IMG/VR virus record: IMGVR_UViG_3300028883_000019
Coordinates: 1 to 41,694 of that record
DNA: 41,694 bases
Reading direction: 5' to 3' (one strand)
From: a virus
Part shown: positions 7,613 to 15,971 of the stretch, piece after piece
Position numbering within the stretch: position 1 is the stretch's first letter
Layout of the letters: the number at the start of each line of letters is the position of its first letter
Made by a program: the position numbers and the translations under genes
Notes under the pieces: model-generated
Database searches by the model: none
The model's input: the letters and a program-made list of their open reading frames with translations, nothing else
What the model was told of the DNA's origin: nothing

Positions 7613-8323
7613 TCAGGCTCCAAGCAGATTGGGTGATTGCACGGGTGGGCCGTCAGGCCCCCACAGGCGCTTCTCCGGCGGCACCAGTTCCGGCTCGGTT
7701 TCGAGCATAGCACGCTCCGCCTCGGACATGCCAAGGGGGGCTCCCCCGGCAAGGTAGTGGAGCAGGGCGGTCATCTCGCGCTGCTGCTCCTGCGGCGGTC
7801 CTTTGGTGATCTTCACCCGCGTCAGCCGGTACTCCTCGGCGTGCGGATGCACGGCGGCGGTCTTGATGCCGCTCGCGTTGAGGCAGTCCCCCTCGCCAAA
7901 TGCCTTGCGGCAGGCCAGCGGGCGCACTTCGTAGATCGAGCAGCACTTCTTCTGCTTGTCGTAGAACACGCACTTGATCTGCCGGGCGTACCAGTCCTCG
8001 CACGCCTGCGTGTACTCCGCGCCACCGATGCCGCCCGCGTCGTCGGCGTAGTTGGACATGAAGTCCGCCAGCGCGTCGGCGCGCATCTTGACGAGGCCCA
8101 TGATCGCCTGAAACTCCTCCTGCGAGTGGCGGTTGCGCAGCCAGTGCAGGATTCCCAGCGCCTCGAAGGGGCTGATGCCGACGATCAGGTCGCAGCAGCG
8201 GTGCCCGTGAGGGCACTCGCCGCACTGCGCCTCGGTGTAGGTGCCGGGACCGGCCAGTGCGAGTTCGCGGCTGTGCCCCTCGCCGAAGTTCACGGCGTGG
8301 CGCGCCATCCGGTCGGAGTTCAT
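7613..8323 (-). CDS. YkgJ-like cysteine-cluster protein
   Basis: This 236-residue protein carries the cysteine arrangement of the YkgJ/zinc- or iron-binding cluster family. It has CGECPHGHRCC near residue 37, then a helical stretch. A second group follows: CEDWYARQIKC, KKCCSIYEVRPLACR and GDC around residues 120-165. The segment CSIYEVRPLACR is the family hallmark. Members bind a metal or Fe-S centre, but their biochemical role is poorly known. Finding it between scaffold and capsid genes is odd. The start overlaps the scaffold stop (ATGA), indicating coupled translation. It could assist assembly or modify a virion or host protein; nothing in the sequence decides this. Confidence 0.65.
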   Translation of the reverse strand: MNSDRMARHAVNFGEGHSRELALAGPGTYTEAQCGECPHGHRCCDLIVGISPFEALGILHWLRNRHSQEEFQAIMGLVKMRADALADFMSNYADDAGGIGGAEYTQACEDWYARQIKCVFYDKQKKCCSIYEVRPLACRKAFGEGDCLNASGIKTAAVHPHAEEYRLTRVKITKGPPQEQQREMTALLHYLAGGAPLGMSEAERAMLETEPELVPPEKRLWGPDGPPVQSPNLLGA

Positions 8324-9117
8324 GCGACCCCCGGCACGGTAGCATCGACGGTACCGCCCTTGGTGGCGATCTTCGCGGCCTCGTCCATCAGGCGGCGGTA
8401 CTGCTCCTTGTACTGCTTGTGCTTGAGGTGCATGGGGTTCTCCATGGCCTCCTTGTACTCCGCGCTGGAGAGCAGTTCTTGCAGTTCGCCCTCCACGGTC
8501 GCCTGATCGCGCTCACCGGCGCCGCCACCACCGCCCAGCAGGTTGTCCTCGGCCATTGCTTTCCCCAGCGTGTTGAATGCCTCGATGAACCACGGCTCAT
8601 GCACGAGTCCGATGGCCTCCGCTTCCTGAATCTGCTCCGCCGACATGCGGGCCTCCATCGCCTGGCGCATGGCGCCCATTTCCTTGTCGTACTCGTCGCC
8701 CCATTTCGCCTTGTAGGCGGTCTCGCTCGACTGCTGGAGCTTGGCGATGTCGTCCTTGAACTTCTGGGACGATGCGTCGCTGGCGGCCTTGTTGGCCTCG
8801 GAGAGCCTGCCGTGCAGCGCGGCGGCCTGCTCTGCGGTCAGGTTGGCCGCGTGCGCCGCTTGCAGGAACTCCGGCACCGCGCCGTTGATCTTGTAGCCGT
8901 CCGGCGCGGCGGGGCGACCCAGGCGCTCGTACACCTTCTGGCGCTCGGTGGCGTCCGACGGCGGCTCCAGGTCGTACATCTTCTGGTTGCCGCGCGAGTC
9001 GATCAACTGCTGGGCGTTGACGTGACTCTTGGCGAGCGAGGCCACGTCTTTGTGCTTGGTGATGTGCTCGCTGGACTTAAGATCGTCCGGCAGCGTGTCG
9101 TACCAGGGTTCCGTCAT
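8320..9117 (-). CDS. Capsid scaffold protein (putative)
   Basis: The 265-residue protein is charged and almost entirely helical. Its N-terminus resembles other phage scaffolds (WYDTLPDDLKSSEHITKHKDVASLAKSHVNAQQLI, then a Pro-rich GRPAAPDGY turn). A long Ala/Glu/Lys/Gln helix follows at about 95-165, then a Gly-rich linker (LLGGGGGAGE) and a C-terminal helix with basic residues (HLKHKQYKEQYRRLMDEAAKI) of the kind that contacts the capsid shell. Its position between portal and capsid genes supports the call. It overlaps both neighbours by 4 nt. Confidence 0.78.
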   Translation of the reverse strand: MTEPWYDTLPDDLKSSEHITKHKDVASLAKSHVNAQQLIDSRGNQKMYDLEPPSDATERQKVYERLGRPAAPDGYKINGAVPEFLQAAHAANLTAEQAAALHGRLSEANKAASDASSQKFKDDIAKLQQSSETAYKAKWGDEYDKEMGAMRQAMEARMSAEQIQEAEAIGLVHEPWFIEAFNTLGKAMAEDNLLGGGGGAGERDQATVEGELQELLSSAEYKEAMENPMHLKHKQYKEQYRRLMDEAAKIATKGGTVDATVPGVA

Positions 9118-9383
9118 GTTTCTTCTCCGGCTTCCCGCTCGACGGCCTCCATCATCGACAACTCGTCGGCGGTCAGGTTGACCTGCTTGTACACATACAG
9201 CACCACTTCGCGCTGGCCTTCGGACCGCTCCCCGCCGTCGTGCGGCGTCAGGATGTGGTAGCGATTCGCCAGATCATGCAGCACCAACTTGAAATCTGGA
9301 TGCTCGGCCAGCCGCTTCCACGCGGCGGCGATGTCGGATTGCCGCGTGCCGGGCCGCCACGGGCCGCGAAGCCAGAACGCCAT
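9114..9383 (-). CDS. Bbp19-like small phage protein
   Basis: This 89-residue protein shows the pattern of the Bbp19-like family found beside podoviral portals: AAWKRLAEHPDFKLVLHDLANRYHIL, a short variable loop, then EGQREVVLYVYKQVNL. It lies between portal and scaffold genes, the usual family position in BPP-1-type phages. The molecular role is unknown; a portal- or packaging-associated function is plausible. It overlaps the scaffold start by ATGA. Confidence 0.65.
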   Translation of the reverse strand: MAFWLRGPWRPGTRQSDIAAAWKRLAEHPDFKLVLHDLANRYHILTPHDGGERSEGQREVVLYVYKQVNLTADELSMMEAVEREAGEET

Positions 9384-9386
9384 CGG

Positions 9387-11024
9387 CTACGCACTCCGCG
9401 CGAGGCTGAGGGCGCGGGCGTTCTTCTCGTTGGCGTCCGACTGCACCTGCAACTGCTCTGCCTCCATAGCCGCCTGCTGTTGCGCGGCCTCCCCGGCAAC
9501 CAGTGCGTCGTACTCGTCCTGTGTGTTGAGGATCGAGCGCGGCACATGGTGCGCGTCGGCCAGGGCGTCCACCGTGCGTGCCGGGTTGACCTTGGCGACC
9601 ACACGCGGATCGAATTGGCTGATGAGTCCCAGCGAGGCGTAGAAGTTCATGATCGTGTCCGCGTCGTGACTGCCCAGGGCGATGGCGAGCGGGGAGATGT
9701 ACTCCGGGATGACGCGCGTGCGCTGCAACTCCGGCGGGGGCGGGGGCAGAATCTTGGAGCGCAGCAGGATCATGTACGAGCGGCGTACCAGCGGGAACAG
9801 GAACTCCGCCCGCAGCCGCGCGAGCATCGGCCCTGCGAACTGGAGTTGCTGGCGCTGCCGTCCGGCGAACTCCGTGGCGCTCATGTGGTTCTTGGCGCCG
9901 TCCGGCGTCACGATGGGTGGCAACTCGAAGGCGTCCAGATGGAAGTGCTTGTCGATCTTCGAGTATAGCTTCTCCTCGTAGGCCACGCCGTGGGATACAT
10001 TGCCGGAGAACGGAACCTGCTGGATGCGCGGGCCGCCCTGCATCGGCCAGTCGGCGTACCAGAACCCGCCGGGGTTCATGTTCACGCGCGGCTGCACAGT
10101 GCCGTCCCCGGCCACGATGACGTTGGGATCCACCGACTTGTGGATGCCCCGCGCGGTGTCCCGCGCTACCTTCTGGAGCATCTTCACGTCACCCAGGGCG
10201 TTCTCGCCGCAGCCGTACCCGTACTGCGAGTTCTGGGCGCGGCGCCAGCGCGGGAACAGCATCGGGTCCTCGAAGAACCCGCCCGGCTTGCGCAGCAACA
10301 TACGAGGCTTTTCGATCAGGTAGATCGAGATGATCGGGTGCCCGGCGAGCGACGGCGGGTCGGTTTTCTTGCGGCGGCGCACGATGTGGCAGCACGGGAA
10401 CTGCTGACCAGGCTTGTTCTTGAGGGCGTCGAGCACCTCCTTGGGCAGCCGCTCCGTCCCGAACATCGAAAACAGTTGCCACGCGGTCGGCTTCCAACGC
10501 CGGTAGTCCGCGATGGACTGTCCGCGCTCGTCCGTGTCCATGGCGCACTCGCCCAGGAACACCGACTGGAAGTAGGGCTTGCCCTCGTGCTCCCCGATGA
10601 ATACCGGCGAGTTCCCGAAGTACCCGATTTGCAGGTAGAACTCCTCGGACATCTGGTAGAAGGCGGACGACGGCGAGTGAAAGCAGTCCAGCAGTGTGCG
10701 CTCGGTCATCTCCAGGTAGGACTTGACCGAGCCGATCTCGCCGATCTTCGGGTCCGCCACCCGCAGCCCGAGCCAGCGGTAGCCCTCCGGGGTGAGCAGT
10801 CCGGAGAGCGACCGCGCGAAGCGTCCCCCCGCTTCGATCCCGTGCGCGTCGATGATCTTGAAGTCGCGGCGCTGGCCCGGCGTGCGCTGCGTGGTGAAGT
10901 CGGCGAACTGCGGGGCCATCACGTCGGCGATGTCCTGCCACTTCGGGTCGTGCTCGCTGCGCTGCGAGAACGCCTGATCGACCTCCCTGATGAGACCGTC
11001 GATCCATTCGCTTTCGGATGGCAT
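9387..11024 (-). CDS. Portal protein (head-to-tail connector)
   Basis: The 545-residue protein is a podoviral head-tail connector. It shows WQDIADVMAPQFADFTTQRTPGQRRDFKIID near the start and the conserved SGLLTPEGYRWLGLRV. A central part contains FSPSSAFYQMSEEFYLQIG-type residues and GYGCGENALGDVKMLQKVARDTARG. Further on is PIVTPDGAKNHMSATEFAGRQRQQLQF, followed by a Pro-run (LPPPPPEL) and a Gln-rich helical tail. Length matches the family (about 520-560). A dodecameric ring would anchor the terminase and the gp11-like adaptor. Confidence 0.93.
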   Translation of the reverse strand: MPSESEWIDGLIREVDQAFSQRSEHDPKWQDIADVMAPQFADFTTQRTPGQRRDFKIIDAHGIEAGGRFARSLSGLLTPEGYRWLGLRVADPKIGEIGSVKSYLEMTERTLLDCFHSPSSAFYQMSEEFYLQIGYFGNSPVFIGEHEGKPYFQSVFLGECAMDTDERGQSIADYRRWKPTAWQLFSMFGTERLPKEVLDALKNKPGQQFPCCHIVRRRKKTDPPSLAGHPIISIYLIEKPRMLLRKPGGFFEDPMLFPRWRRAQNSQYGYGCGENALGDVKMLQKVARDTARGIHKSVDPNVIVAGDGTVQPRVNMNPGGFWYADWPMQGGPRIQQVPFSGNVSHGVAYEEKLYSKIDKHFHLDAFELPPIVTPDGAKNHMSATEFAGRQRQQLQFAGPMLARLRAEFLFPLVRRSYMILLRSKILPPPPPELQRTRVIPEYISPLAIALGSHDADTIMNFYASLGLISQFDPRVVAKVNPARTVDALADAHHVPRSILNTQDEYDALVAGEAAQQQAAMEAEQLQVQSDANEKNARALSLARSA

Positions 11025-11036
11025 CTTGTCGCTCGG

Positions 11037-11309
11037 CTAGGAGAAGAACCCGTCATCATCGGCGGGGGCGGCCTGCGCTGCTGCGGCGGGCATGGCGACC
11101 TCCTCGTCCTTCGGCACCTCGGCCTTGGCGGCCTTGGCCTCCGCCCGCTTCGGGCGCCACTGCGCACACCACTGCTGCGCCTCCTTGATGACTGGCGTGG
11201 GCATGAAGTGGCAGTGCAGGCCCCGGTCTCCATACATCGACTTCGCTGGCATCGGGCGCCCACAATCGCAGTTTCCGCACTCCTCGGCAGCCTTCTTCGC
11301 TTTCGCCAT
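11037..11309 (-). CDS. Small Cys/His protein of unknown function next to the portal
   Basis: This 90-residue protein begins with a Lys/Ala-rich helix, followed by a putative metal site (CGNCDCGRPM, then HCHFMPTP and QWCAQW at residues 11-50). An Ala/Lys/Glu-rich linker ends in the acidic tip DDDGFFS. Its start codon shares one base with the stop of the preceding gene. Function is not recognised. The acidic-aromatic tip resembles the end of the phage RecT protein in this genome. Confidence 0.5.
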   Translation of the reverse strand: MAKAKKAAEECGNCDCGRPMPAKSMYGDRGLHCHFMPTPVIKEAQQWCAQWRPKRAEAKAAKAEVPKDEEVAMPAAAAQAAPADDDGFFS

Positions 11310-11911
11310 CAGAGTCCCTGTGATGGATCGTTTGGAACGGACACCGGGCGGCTCCTGGCGCGCTTGAGGCGCTGCTCCAGGGTGGTCCGCAATGTGGTCA
11401 CGTCCTCGCGGCCAGCATAGCGCCCCGCCCGCTCTCCCTGAAGTGCGGTGAGGCGATCCAGCAAGCCCTGCACCGCGTTGATCTCCTTGTCGCTGCGGAA
11501 CCCCTTGTCGCGCAGCTTCCCGAGTTCCGTGGTGATCGTCGACAGGCGGTCCACAACCTTGAACTCCTCGCCGGTCTGGATGCGGCGGTGCTCTGCGGTC
11601 AGAGACGCCTCTCGCTCCTGCGCGGCCTCGTAGGCAACGCGCTGCGGGTCCTCGGGCGGCAGTGCCAGCATCCGGGCACGCAGGGTGCGGTCTGTCAGAT
11701 TCGGAGCCGCGCTGCCCACGTTGACCGATCCGCCATAGCCGCGCCGGTCGGCCAGCGTGTTGCGGCGCAGGTCCGTCGTCGCACGGGAGAGCGTTTCCTG
11801 CCGCTCGGCCTCCAGTTCCACCTTCTGCTGCTGCCCGCGCTGGAACGCTAGGTACGCACCCATGCCGCCGTCGCCACCACCGCCACCGAAGAAGATGTCA
11901 AAGAGGCCCAT
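11309..11911 (-). CDS. Unknown helical protein between large terminase and portal
   Basis: This 200-residue protein starts with a Gly-rich hydrophobic segment (MGLFDIFFGGGGGDGGMGAY). It continues with long charged helices that look coiled-coil forming (GQQQKVELEAERQETLSRA; QEREASLTAEHRRIQTGEEF; TTLRTTLEQRLKRARS). It lies 3 nt after the large terminase. The Gly-rich start resembles minor virion or internal proteins, but no family is recognised. Confidence 0.5.
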   Translation of the reverse strand: MGLFDIFFGGGGGDGGMGAYLAFQRGQQQKVELEAERQETLSRATTDLRRNTLADRRGYGGSVNVGSAAPNLTDRTLRARMLALPPEDPQRVAYEAAQEREASLTAEHRRIQTGEEFKVVDRLSTITTELGKLRDKGFRSDKEINAVQGLLDRLTALQGERAGRYAGREDVTTLRTTLEQRLKRARSRPVSVPNDPSQGL

Positions 11912-11914
11912 TGC

Positions 11915-13450
11915 TCACCACTGGAATACGTTCTGGTCGCTGGTGCCTTCGGCGACCATGGACACGCGCATCTTGGACTGGATGCGGGGATCGACGATGC
12001 GGGCCTTGCCCCGACACAGGAACCCATACCGCCCCGCCGACATCAGGTCGTCGTTCTTCGATACGATGGAGTTGTCCTCGGGCTTGCGGTGGTACATCCG
12101 CATCTCCATCAGGAACTTCTTGCAGTGCGGGAACACCTTGAAGCGCCCCTCCTGCATGGCGAGAAGCATCTGGCGGATGCCGGGCTCGATGGCGATGGTG
12201 CCCTCGTCGTTGAGCGCGTGCGTGCTGAGCATCCGCAGGTCATGGCCCGGCCCAGCGTAGATGTTGCGCAGCGTTTCCGATCCGGCACCGTATTTGTGGC
12301 TCCGGTTGCCATCGTGCGGCCACGCCACCGGAATGTCCGGCTCGTGGCGGGAGCGGATCGCCGAGGCGTGAACGGCGGTCTCGGTGTCGGGCTCCTTGTA
12401 CTCATCATAGACGTAAACGCTGCGCGAGTCCGTGTCAATCGCCAGCCACACCGCAGCGGTGGGGTGATTGACCCCGCCCGAGCCGAAGTCCATGCCGATG
12501 ATGCGCGGCCAGAACGGAGACAGCGGCACGGGGTGCTCCAGCACCACCTTGGACTCGGCCACCGGGAACACGGCCCCGGCTCCCAGGATCGGTTTGCCGG
12601 TGGTGCGCAGTTCCCGCTGGTGCGGCGGGATCGCTCCCAGCAATTGCTCCAGTTCCTTCTTCTTGAGGTGGGTGCGCCCGTCGGGGAGCTTGGCGTCGTC
12701 AGTGCCCGCGAAGATCAGCAGTTGCCCGTCTTTCAGGTCGTGCATGAACTGCGAGAGCACTTCGGTCTCGCCAGCCTCGGGCGTGAACGTCATCTTGACC
12801 CAGCCCCCGGTGGCGATCATGCGCGCCAGGGATTGCTCGTAGTAGCGCGCGGGCGGCTCCTCGTCGAGATGGATCAGGCCTACGGACTCGCCCGTCCAGT
12901 CCAGCAGGCTCGCGTCGTAGGACTTGAACACGATATGGACGATGAACCCGGCTGCGTGCCGCACCTGGATCGAGTCGATGGCGTTGGCGACGCCGCGCTT
13001 GGGCACCGGCTTTGCGGCGATGCGGTCCTTGGGAATGAACCCGGTGCCGAGCAGGTCGGCCTGGCGCGGATCTCCGCAAAGCTGCTTTTGCCCGATGTCG
13101 CGCACCTTGTCGTTGTTCGGGCCGCCGACCCAGATTTCCGGGAAGCGCCGTAGGTGCTCGGTCAGGTTGGGGCCGTTCCACCACTTCGGGTAAAGCCCGG
13201 TGGCGTGGATGGCGTCGTCGGCGTAGCCGCCGATGGACTTCCCGAGTTGATTGCCCGCCGACAGGAGGACCTGCTTGGCGACTGCGGGCTCGTCGCCCTG
13301 CGGCGAAAACACGCCCTGCTCCCAGCGCCCCGAGATGCAGTCGTGGTACGCCCTCTGGAACGGATACGGCTCATACCCGCGGAGGCGGTTGAACTTCGCG
13401 CGGACGCGCAGCGCCTCCAGGTTCTCGTGGGCCGACGAGATCGTGTCCAT
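11915..13450 (-). CDS. Terminase large subunit
   Basis: The 511-residue protein has the two-domain terminase layout. The ATPase has a Walker A variant SAGNQLGKS (64-72) and Walker B GLIHLDEE (191-198) followed by PPARYYEQ. The motif FTPEAGETEV (about 222-231) is the coupling region. The nuclease domain starts at IIGMDFGSGGVNHPTAAVW (D321), with a later acidic segment near VYVYDEYKE. It packages phage DNA through the portal. The Walker A and nuclease style is that of P22 gp2-like terminases, often headful packagers, which agrees with the circularly permuted assembly. The small subunit gene lies about 3 kb upstream, separated by other genes. Confidence 0.93.
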   Translation of the reverse strand: MDTISSAHENLEALRVRAKFNRLRGYEPYPFQRAYHDCISGRWEQGVFSPQGDEPAVAKQVLLSAGNQLGKSIGGYADDAIHATGLYPKWWNGPNLTEHLRRFPEIWVGGPNNDKVRDIGQKQLCGDPRQADLLGTGFIPKDRIAAKPVPKRGVANAIDSIQVRHAAGFIVHIVFKSYDASLLDWTGESVGLIHLDEEPPARYYEQSLARMIATGGWVKMTFTPEAGETEVLSQFMHDLKDGQLLIFAGTDDAKLPDGRTHLKKKELEQLLGAIPPHQRELRTTGKPILGAGAVFPVAESKVVLEHPVPLSPFWPRIIGMDFGSGGVNHPTAAVWLAIDTDSRSVYVYDEYKEPDTETAVHASAIRSRHEPDIPVAWPHDGNRSHKYGAGSETLRNIYAGPGHDLRMLSTHALNDEGTIAIEPGIRQMLLAMQEGRFKVFPHCKKFLMEMRMYHRKPEDNSIVSKNDDLMSAGRYGFLCRGKARIVDPRIQSKMRVSMVAEGTSDQNVFQW

Positions 13451-13459
13451 GCGCCGACG

Positions 13460-13717
13460 CTACTCCGGCGCGGGCGCGGCGTCAACCGGCAGGGCGGCCT
13501 TGATGGCTGGGATGTTATCCATCTCCGCACACAGTACAGCGGCTTCGACTTGCACATCGCTGCCAGCAGCAGCCTCGTTCAGTGCTCCTTTCACCTCCCG
13601 CAGCAGGCGCAGCAGTTCGGCGCGGTCTTGAAGCACTGACAGGGTTCCATCTCCGCGTTGCAGCGCAGACAGGGCGGCAAGATACTCCTCCTCACTCAGA
13701 ATCTTCTGCTCGCTCAT
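13460..13717 (-). CDS. Small helical protein, unknown function
   Basis: The 85-residue acidic protein begins MSEQKILSEEEYLAALSALQ and continues in amphipathic helices (DRAELLRLLREVKGALNEAA). It overlaps the upstream gene by ATGA and ends 9 nt before the large terminase start. No family is recognised. Confidence 0.5.
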   Translation of the reverse strand: MSEQKILSEEEYLAALSALQRGDGTLSVLQDRAELLRLLREVKGALNEAAAGSDVQVEAAVLCAEMDNIPAIKAALPVDAAPAPE

Positions 13718-14583
13718 TTGGACTCCTTGGCTTCTGGGGCTGGGTGGAGGGCTTCCTCAGCTGTGAGGCCAATTCCAGCGATGCGTGCTAGTTGCTGCGC
13801 ATAGTCCCGGCACAGAAGTTCTTGGTGTTGGAACTCCTGTCCTTCGGTGCGACACTTTTCTGCGGCGCTCCAGTAGTGGCGAGCGAGTGTGCTGACCGCA
13901 TGCTCCAACTCCAGCACGCGGCGGGCCAGGGCGTCGTGGGCGGACAATACGTCACGCCCCTCCTGTTCCAGCAGCACCACGGGGTGATTCAGCGCCCATA
14001 GCCTCGCCCACGATTCCCGAATCTCCTCCACCCGCGTGTCGTCGCTGGGCGGCTTGTCGAGAGCAATCGCCTCCTCCACCAAGTCATTGAAGCGCGTTAG
14101 GGCCTCGCTGGGAGAGGGGCTGGCATGGGCTTGCTTGCCTTCCCACTGATAGCCCCCGTCTCCGACCTCGACGTGCAACTCAGGGGCTTGCTGCGGTGTC
14201 CATGCTGGGATCATGTGGTGCCCGGCTCCTTCGCACGATTCTCCGGCTACCTTGTCGCACGTCCAGCAATATGCGCCTCTAACATACCCAGCAGGCGGCT
14301 CTTGCTGAGGGGGCTGGCGGCGGTCTGTCTGCCCAGCCATAGTCACTCCTGGGTGCGTCCATTCGCGTGTTCCATCTGGGTTGGTGAACAGCAACTCGCG
14401 CTTGCCTTCCCTCCGCCTCTCCTTCCCGTCCCAGGCCAGCCCGTGGTTGCAGGGGGAGCCGTCGGTGTGGTGGGGTGTGCCTAGCTCATATTGAAGATGC
14501 CCGCCATTGTACCCGCAGAACCGGCCTAGGCGGATACGCTGCGAGCACAACTCCAGGTCAGCCTTGCAGCGTTGGGTGGTCAT
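13714..14583 (-). CDS. Cys-rich protein with C-terminal coiled coil, unknown function
   Basis: The 289-residue protein is chosen from ATG 14583, which overlaps the upstream stop by ATGA. It has scattered cysteine pairs in the first half (RCKADLELC, RFCGYNGGH, YCWTCDKVAGESC). The second half is helical and charged (about 180-289), with LSAHDALARRVLELEHAVSTL and YAQQLARIAGIGLTAEEAL. It may be a fusion of small accessory domains like those common in late-gene small-protein blocks. Function is not recognised. Confidence 0.5.
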   Translation of the reverse strand: MTTQRCKADLELCSQRIRLGRFCGYNGGHLQYELGTPHHTDGSPCNHGLAWDGKERRREGKRELLFTNPDGTREWTHPGVTMAGQTDRRQPPQQEPPAGYVRGAYCWTCDKVAGESCEGAGHHMIPAWTPQQAPELHVEVGDGGYQWEGKQAHASPSPSEALTRFNDLVEEAIALDKPPSDDTRVEEIRESWARLWALNHPVVLLEQEGRDVLSAHDALARRVLELEHAVSTLARHYWSAAEKCRTEGQEFQHQELLCRDYAQQLARIAGIGLTAEEALHPAPEAKESK

Positions 14584-14891
14584 AGCTTCGCTCCGGGTAG
14601 GCGGGAGAGGGCGCAGCCCTGTAGATGGTTGCGGACTTCCGACACATGAACACAGCACAAGCGGCAGTACCTTGCTGTGCGGTCCTTGCCATCCTGGATC
14701 ATGTGAACTTGGGGGTCGAGGGCTTGATTCTTGAGCGCCTCCGCATTCTCCACGGTCCCGAACAGGTCGCGGTAGCGGAGGAGTTCGGCAGCAATTCTAG
14801 TTTGGTCCTCTTGCGAGACATGCACCCACCCTATGGACTCATTGGGCCGTTCTGCAATCTCGCGTAGAGTGTCTAGGTCTGTCTGCTTCAT
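14580..14891 (-). CDS. Small protein with C-terminal zinc-knuckle-like cysteines
   Basis: A 103-residue protein from ATG 14891, overlapping the previous stop by ATGA. It is helical at the N-terminus (MKQTDLDTLREIAERP). Near the C-terminus CRLCCVHVSEVRNHLQGC gives a plausible Cys/His metal site. No family is recognised; such proteins are frequent in phage accessory blocks. Confidence 0.5.
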   Translation of the reverse strand: MKQTDLDTLREIAERPNESIGWVHVSQEDQTRIAAELLRYRDLFGTVENAEALKNQALDPQVHMIQDGKDRTARYCRLCCVHVSEVRNHLQGCALSRLPGAKL

Positions 14892-15142
14892 CCCCGATCC
14901 TCCGCGCTGAGAGCCTCCATCACCGCGTCGTAGAGCGCATCGCTCTCCTGGATGGCAAACAGCGTCTCCTCGTCCAGCGGGCCGTCGCCTTCTGCGTGGA
15001 CAATTTCCAGTTCCGGGTCCTCGCCGGGGTGGGCCTTGTCGTTGGGGTAGTAGACGGGAGGGCAGCCCGGAGTGACCTCTACGGTCAGGGAGTAGAAAGA
15101 ATCCCCCCACGGGAGTTCTATGTGGGCGGTTCGCTTAGGCAT
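14888..15142 (-). CDS. Small acidic protein with PKRTA N-terminus
   Basis: This 84-residue acidic protein starts MPKRTAHIELPWGDSFYSL, with a beta-rich first half and an acidic helical C-terminus (EETLFAIQESDALYDAVMEAL). The PKRTA opening recurs in the proteins at 18586-18756 and 18749-19006. Start ATG 15142 overlaps the end of the upstream gene. Function unknown. Confidence 0.5.
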   Translation of the reverse strand: MPKRTAHIELPWGDSFYSLTVEVTPGCPPVYYPNDKAHPGEDPELEIVHAEGDGPLDEETLFAIQESDALYDAVMEALSAEDRG

Positions 15143-15425
15143 CTTGAGCCTCCGCGTTGGAGCCGTGCTTGCGCCGATCCTCCCACTGAATCGCAGCCAC
15201 GGCGAGGGCGGCGACCTTGACCATCGACCGGCGGAAAACATGAGGATTGAAGGGCCACATCACGGCGCGGCCTGCGTAGCGCACGATATACGCAATCCAG
15301 TCATGTGAATTGTGAGTGTCGTCGTGTTGCGGGCCACCCCACTTACGATCTTGGTAAGCGCGCTCGATCCGCACTTCTTCTAGTGCGGCTTCGATATCGC
15401 CGGGCTTGTCAGTCACGATTGGCAT
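15135..15425 (-). CDS. Conserved phage protein of the ERAYQDRKWG type
   Basis: This 96-residue protein carries the pattern seen in many phage hypothetical proteins: VRIERAYQDRKWGGPQHDDTHN, HDWIAYIVRYAGRA and SMVKVAALAVAAIQWEDRR. Start ATG 15425 is used; it lies inside the 3' end of the upstream gene. Its role is not known. Confidence 0.6.
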   Translation of the reverse strand: MPIVTDKPGDIEAALEEVRIERAYQDRKWGGPQHDDTHNSHDWIAYIVRYAGRAVMWPFNPHVFRRSMVKVAALAVAAIQWEDRRKHGSNAEAQDA

Positions 15426-15855
15426 CTGAATCCTCCGCGCTGGGGTTGAGGGCTGCACGCGCAACCTCTTGCGCTTCTTCCGCATAGATCAGCCGTGCCT
15501 CTGGCTCTGCGCAGCGGCACTTTTCCTGGCAGCCGCATTGTGGATTGGCGATGCGCTCCAGCGCCTCCCTCAACCTCATGATCTCCTTGGCGGCTGCGGG
15601 GGCGAAGGTGCGGGCGGTGGCGATGAATGGAGCATCGGCAGCGGCTCGCTCGTCGTATGTCTTCTTCTTGGTTTCCGAGTTGTAGCTGATCCACCCGGAT
15701 AAACCGATGATAAGCGCCTCCCCTCGGGGGCGTACCACGGCGTGACGCTCCCCGACAAACATCGGGTACTTCGCATCATGCTCCCACGGCCCCGGCGTAG
15801 CCTTCTCCGCCAGTGCCAGCATTTCCTTGCAGCGCTGCTCGTCGGTTGGGTTCAC
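15409..15855 (-). CDS. Conserved phage accessory protein with ATPGPW motif
   Basis: The 148-residue protein has the widespread phage motif pair: LAEKATPGPWEHDAK near residue 17 and DAPFIATARTFAPAAAKEIMRLREALERI near residue 75. Between and after these lie a variable beta segment and a Cys cluster (PQCGCQEKCRCAEPEAR). It starts at GTG 15855, overlapping the upstream TGA (GTGA). It belongs to a broad group of small accessory proteins of unknown biochemical role. Confidence 0.6.
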   Translation of the reverse strand: MNPTDEQRCKEMLALAEKATPGPWEHDAKYPMFVGERHAVVRPRGEALIIGLSGWISYNSETKKKTYDERAAADAPFIATARTFAPAAAKEIMRLREALERIANPQCGCQEKCRCAEPEARLIYAEEAQEVARAALNPSAEDSDANRD

Positions 15856-15971
15856 GGCTTCCTCCGCTTGAGCTTCTTGGCTTGTTTTCGGTGTGTGTAC
15901 TGAAGCGCCAGCCAGTTCATGGAAACCCAGCGCTTGCCGAGACGCCGCGCGGCGATGGATTTGGTTTTCAT
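15852..15971 (-). CDS. 39-residue highly basic protein
   Basis: A short gene from ATG 15971 to TGA 15852 encodes a very basic peptide (MKTKSIAARRLGKRWVSMNW, ending KKLKRRKP). It overlaps the upstream stop by ATGA and its own stop overlaps the next start (GTGA), so it is firmly embedded in the operon. Nucleic-acid binding is plausible from charge alone. Confidence 0.55.
   Translation of the reverse strand: MKTKSIAARRLGKRWVSMNWLALQYTHRKQAKKLKRRKP

Noticed and set aside
5753-7636. Long plus-strand open frame of 627 codons opposite the capsid genes
   Set aside because: It covers three well-supported minus-strand genes, and its product is low-complexity Gly/Arg/Val/Gln typical of antisense frames in GC-rich DNA.
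9990-11420. Plus-strand open frame of 476 codons opposite the portal
   Set aside because: Antisense to a clear portal gene and its neighbour; composition is that of a shadow frame.
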